From Lentisphaerota bacterium (GTDB lineage: Bacteria > Verrucomicrobiota > Lentisphaeria > Victivallales > Victivallaceae): 41,881 nt of DNA. Position numbers and translations under genes: made by a program. The notes beneath the pieces were generated by a model that worked only from the letters and a program-made list of their open reading frames with translations, was not told the origin of the DNA and searched no databases. The stretch spans positions 1-41,881 of the forward strand of contig SUVY01000017.1 of NCBI GenBank assembly GCA_015061775.1. The letters run 5' to 3'. Every line of letters starts with the position of its first letter. Position 1 is the first letter of the stretch. This document shows, piece by piece, positions 40,583 to 41,881 of this stretch.

Positions 40583-41485
40583 ATGTCACTAATCGCTTTT
40601 TTTCTTATCGTAAGCTCAGCAACGCTCCATGCGACATGGAATCTGCTGGCGAAAAAATCCAAAGCAACGCTTCCCTTTTACGCGACGGCAAGTTCGGTTG
40701 CGACTATGATGTGGGTGCACGCGTTCATCTGGACTCCGATCAAATTCACGGAGCTTCCTGCGATGTTCTGGCTGATGACGCTTGGCTCGGTCACAAGCGA
40801 TGTGATCTACGCCGTCGGACTGGTCAGGTGCTACAAGACGATGGAAATGTCCACGGCTTACCCCATGATGAGAAGCCTTCCTCTGCTCCTGACCGCAATC
40901 ATAACCTCAGTTCTCGGACTGGGAAACTCCCTCACCGTGCAGGCGGTACTGGGAATGGTCATCGTGTTTTCCGGCTGTATGATGATCCCGTTTGAAAAGT
41001 TTTCCGATATCAAGTTCTCACGGTATTTAGACTTCAAAATGCTCTTTATCCTGGTCGTCGCCTGCGGAACGACCGGATACACCATCTTTGACAGTCAGGC
41101 GCAGAGCGTCCTCCGGGAGTGCGTCGCCGGAGTGCCAAAAGCCGTAGTTTCAATAACCTACTATATCACCCGCGGAGTGGGGCTGCAAATCGCCCTCTGG
41201 AGCATTATCTTTGCCACCAGAGAGGGAAGAGAAAATGTCGCATCCATGATCTCCAACCGCGAATACAATGCAGTTTTCGCAGGCCTCGCTGCAAGCGGAA
41301 CCTATGTCCTCGTACTGCTCGCAATGAACTACGTGAGCAACGTCTCCTACGTCCAGGTGTTCCGCCAAATCGGACTCATCATAGGTGTCGCCGCCGGAAT
41401 AATCATCCTCAAAGAAAAGTGCACACTCCCCAAACTCATCGGAGTCTTTCTTATTATTATTGGATTGATTCTTACGGTATTGTAA
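40583..41485 (+). CDS. EamA/DMT-superfamily transporter
   Basis: A 300-aa membrane protein with about 10 helices in two five-helix halves, starting 'MSLIAFFLIVSSATLHATWN' and ending 'LPKLIGVFLIIIGLILTVL'. 'SATLHATWNLLAKKS' at the first helix and the second-half 'FRQIGLIIGVAAGIIILKEK' are typical EamA elements. Such proteins export amino acids or metabolites, or import nucleotide sugars; the substrate is not readable. A weak GGGGA precedes the ATG. It is transcribed alone, perhaps under the palindrome upstream. Confidence 0.88.
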   Translation: MSLIAFFLIVSSATLHATWNLLAKKSKATLPFYATASSVATMMWVHAFIWTPIKFTELPAMFWLMTLGSVTSDVIYAVGLVRCYKTMEMSTAYPMMRSLPLLLTAIITSVLGLGNSLTVQAVLGMVIVFSGCMMIPFEKFSDIKFSRYLDFKMLFILVVACGTTGYTIFDSQAQSVLRECVAGVPKAVVSITYYITRGVGLQIALWSIIFATREGRENVASMISNREYNAVFAGLAASGTYVLVLLAMNYVSNVSYVQVFRQIGLIIGVAAGIIILKEKCTLPKLIGVFLIIIGLILTVL

Positions 41486-41618
41486 CGTATAGAAGAAAGA
41501 TGACCGGCGGCGGCGCCTTGTGGTCAATCTCGCGCCTTGCTTGACTCCGTCCCTTCGGTCACGTACTAAAGTACGCTCCCTCGTGTACTCGTCGCAAAAC
41601 GCGACCTTGACTCACAAT

Positions 41619-41881
41619 GCATCCGCCGAGGGAAACAGGCGTTCTTTGTCTGCATCGTAAGGTAGTGGGTACGTCCACCGAGGGGAATTAACGTTTTTTG
41701 TCTGCATCTTAGAGTAGGTGGTATGTTCAGCGATGGAAACAGACGTTTTTTGTCTGCATCTTAGGGTAGGTGGTATGTTCAGCGATGGAAACAGACGTTT
41801 TTTGTCTGCATCTTAGGGTAGGTGGTATGTTCAGCGATGGAAACAGACGTTTTTTGTCTGCATCTTAGGGGGGTGTGGACA
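41619..41881. repeat. 52-bp tandem repeat array (runs off the window end)
   Basis: Units begin at 41649, 41701, 41753 and 41805, with partial units before (from about 41619) and after (41857-41881). The last complete units are identical or differ by one base; the first ones are degraded. Each good unit contains the small inverted repeat CAGAC-N7-GTCTG. The period is not a multiple of three and no frame spans it. The 41486-41618 stretch before it has only a 5-bp hairpin (41562-41575) and no gene that I can see. Confidence 0.9.

Noticed and set aside
41619-41881. Possible CRISPR array
   Set aside because: The repeat period is 52 bp with no unique spacers; whole units are repeated. No cas gene is in the window.

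Overview
The window looks like a chromosomal segment of a Gram-negative bacterium of the PVC group, most plausibly Lentisphaerota (Victivallis-like). This placement is inference: it rests on an ECF sigma factor of the kind abundant in Planctomycetes and Lentisphaerae, V-type ATPase membrane subunits, lipid A and outer-membrane genes (lpxA, a heptose isomerase, a LolA-like protein), moderately high GC, and intergenic DNA rich in dispersed repeats. No 16S rRNA gene is present to settle it.

Layout. 1-2.9 kb: the 3' end of an rRNA operon (5S rRNA and its terminator), a second displaced 5S fragment joined to what looks like a 5'-truncated gene, and a small operon of ECF sigma factor, mini zinc-finger anti-sigma and secreted protein. 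2.9-4.2 kb: hisD on the minus strand. 4.5-21.6 kb: a tightly packed, translationally coupled 15-gene operon that I read as an aryl-polyene (APE) type II polyketide/fatty-acid-like cluster. It has three complete ketosynthases, a chain-length-factor-like protein, an ACP, a ketoreductase, two complementary hot-dog dehydratase domains, a thioesterase, a PaaK-type ligase, two acyltransferases, a GT2 glycosyltransferase, a LolA-like carrier, an MMPL exporter, a lipoprotein and an FAD desaturase-like oxidoreductase. Two genes have unusual architectures: a SPASM iron-sulfur domain fused to an ApeP-like dehydratase without a radical-SAM cysteine motif, and a CLF-like + GT2 + DUF2062 protein.

21.6-22.9 kb: a repeat-rich intergenic island next to tRNA-Thr(CGT), including an att-like duplication of the tRNA 3' end. 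22.9-31.2 kb: minus-strand housekeeping genes in two groups: trmH-like, nadK and uppS; then, beyond a repeat element, a gmhA-like isomerase, cdsA, an Lrp/AsnC regulator, an aminotransferase, a TPR protein, an RlmN-type methyltransferase and a lipoprotein. 31.4-41.5 kb: plus-strand lpxA, gpmI, proA, V-ATPase subunits I and K, a membrane protein, a ZIP transporter, a YbaK-type deacylase and an EamA-type transporter. The window ends inside a 52-bp tandem repeat array.

How the genes work together. The APE-like operon carries most of what is needed to activate an aromatic starter, extend and dehydrate it into a polyene on one ACP, attach it to a lipid or sugar, and move it through the envelope. 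No ammonia-lyase or methyltransferase for making the aryl group is visible, so the starter probably comes from elsewhere. The non-coding DNA is also informative: a long-hairpin repeat (three copies, always downstream of gene 3' ends, with a covarying base pair), and array-core-inverted-array elements whose 9-10 bp unit differs between elements but matches between the two arms of one element. All functional assignments are from reading the sequence and recalling families; no database search was run.
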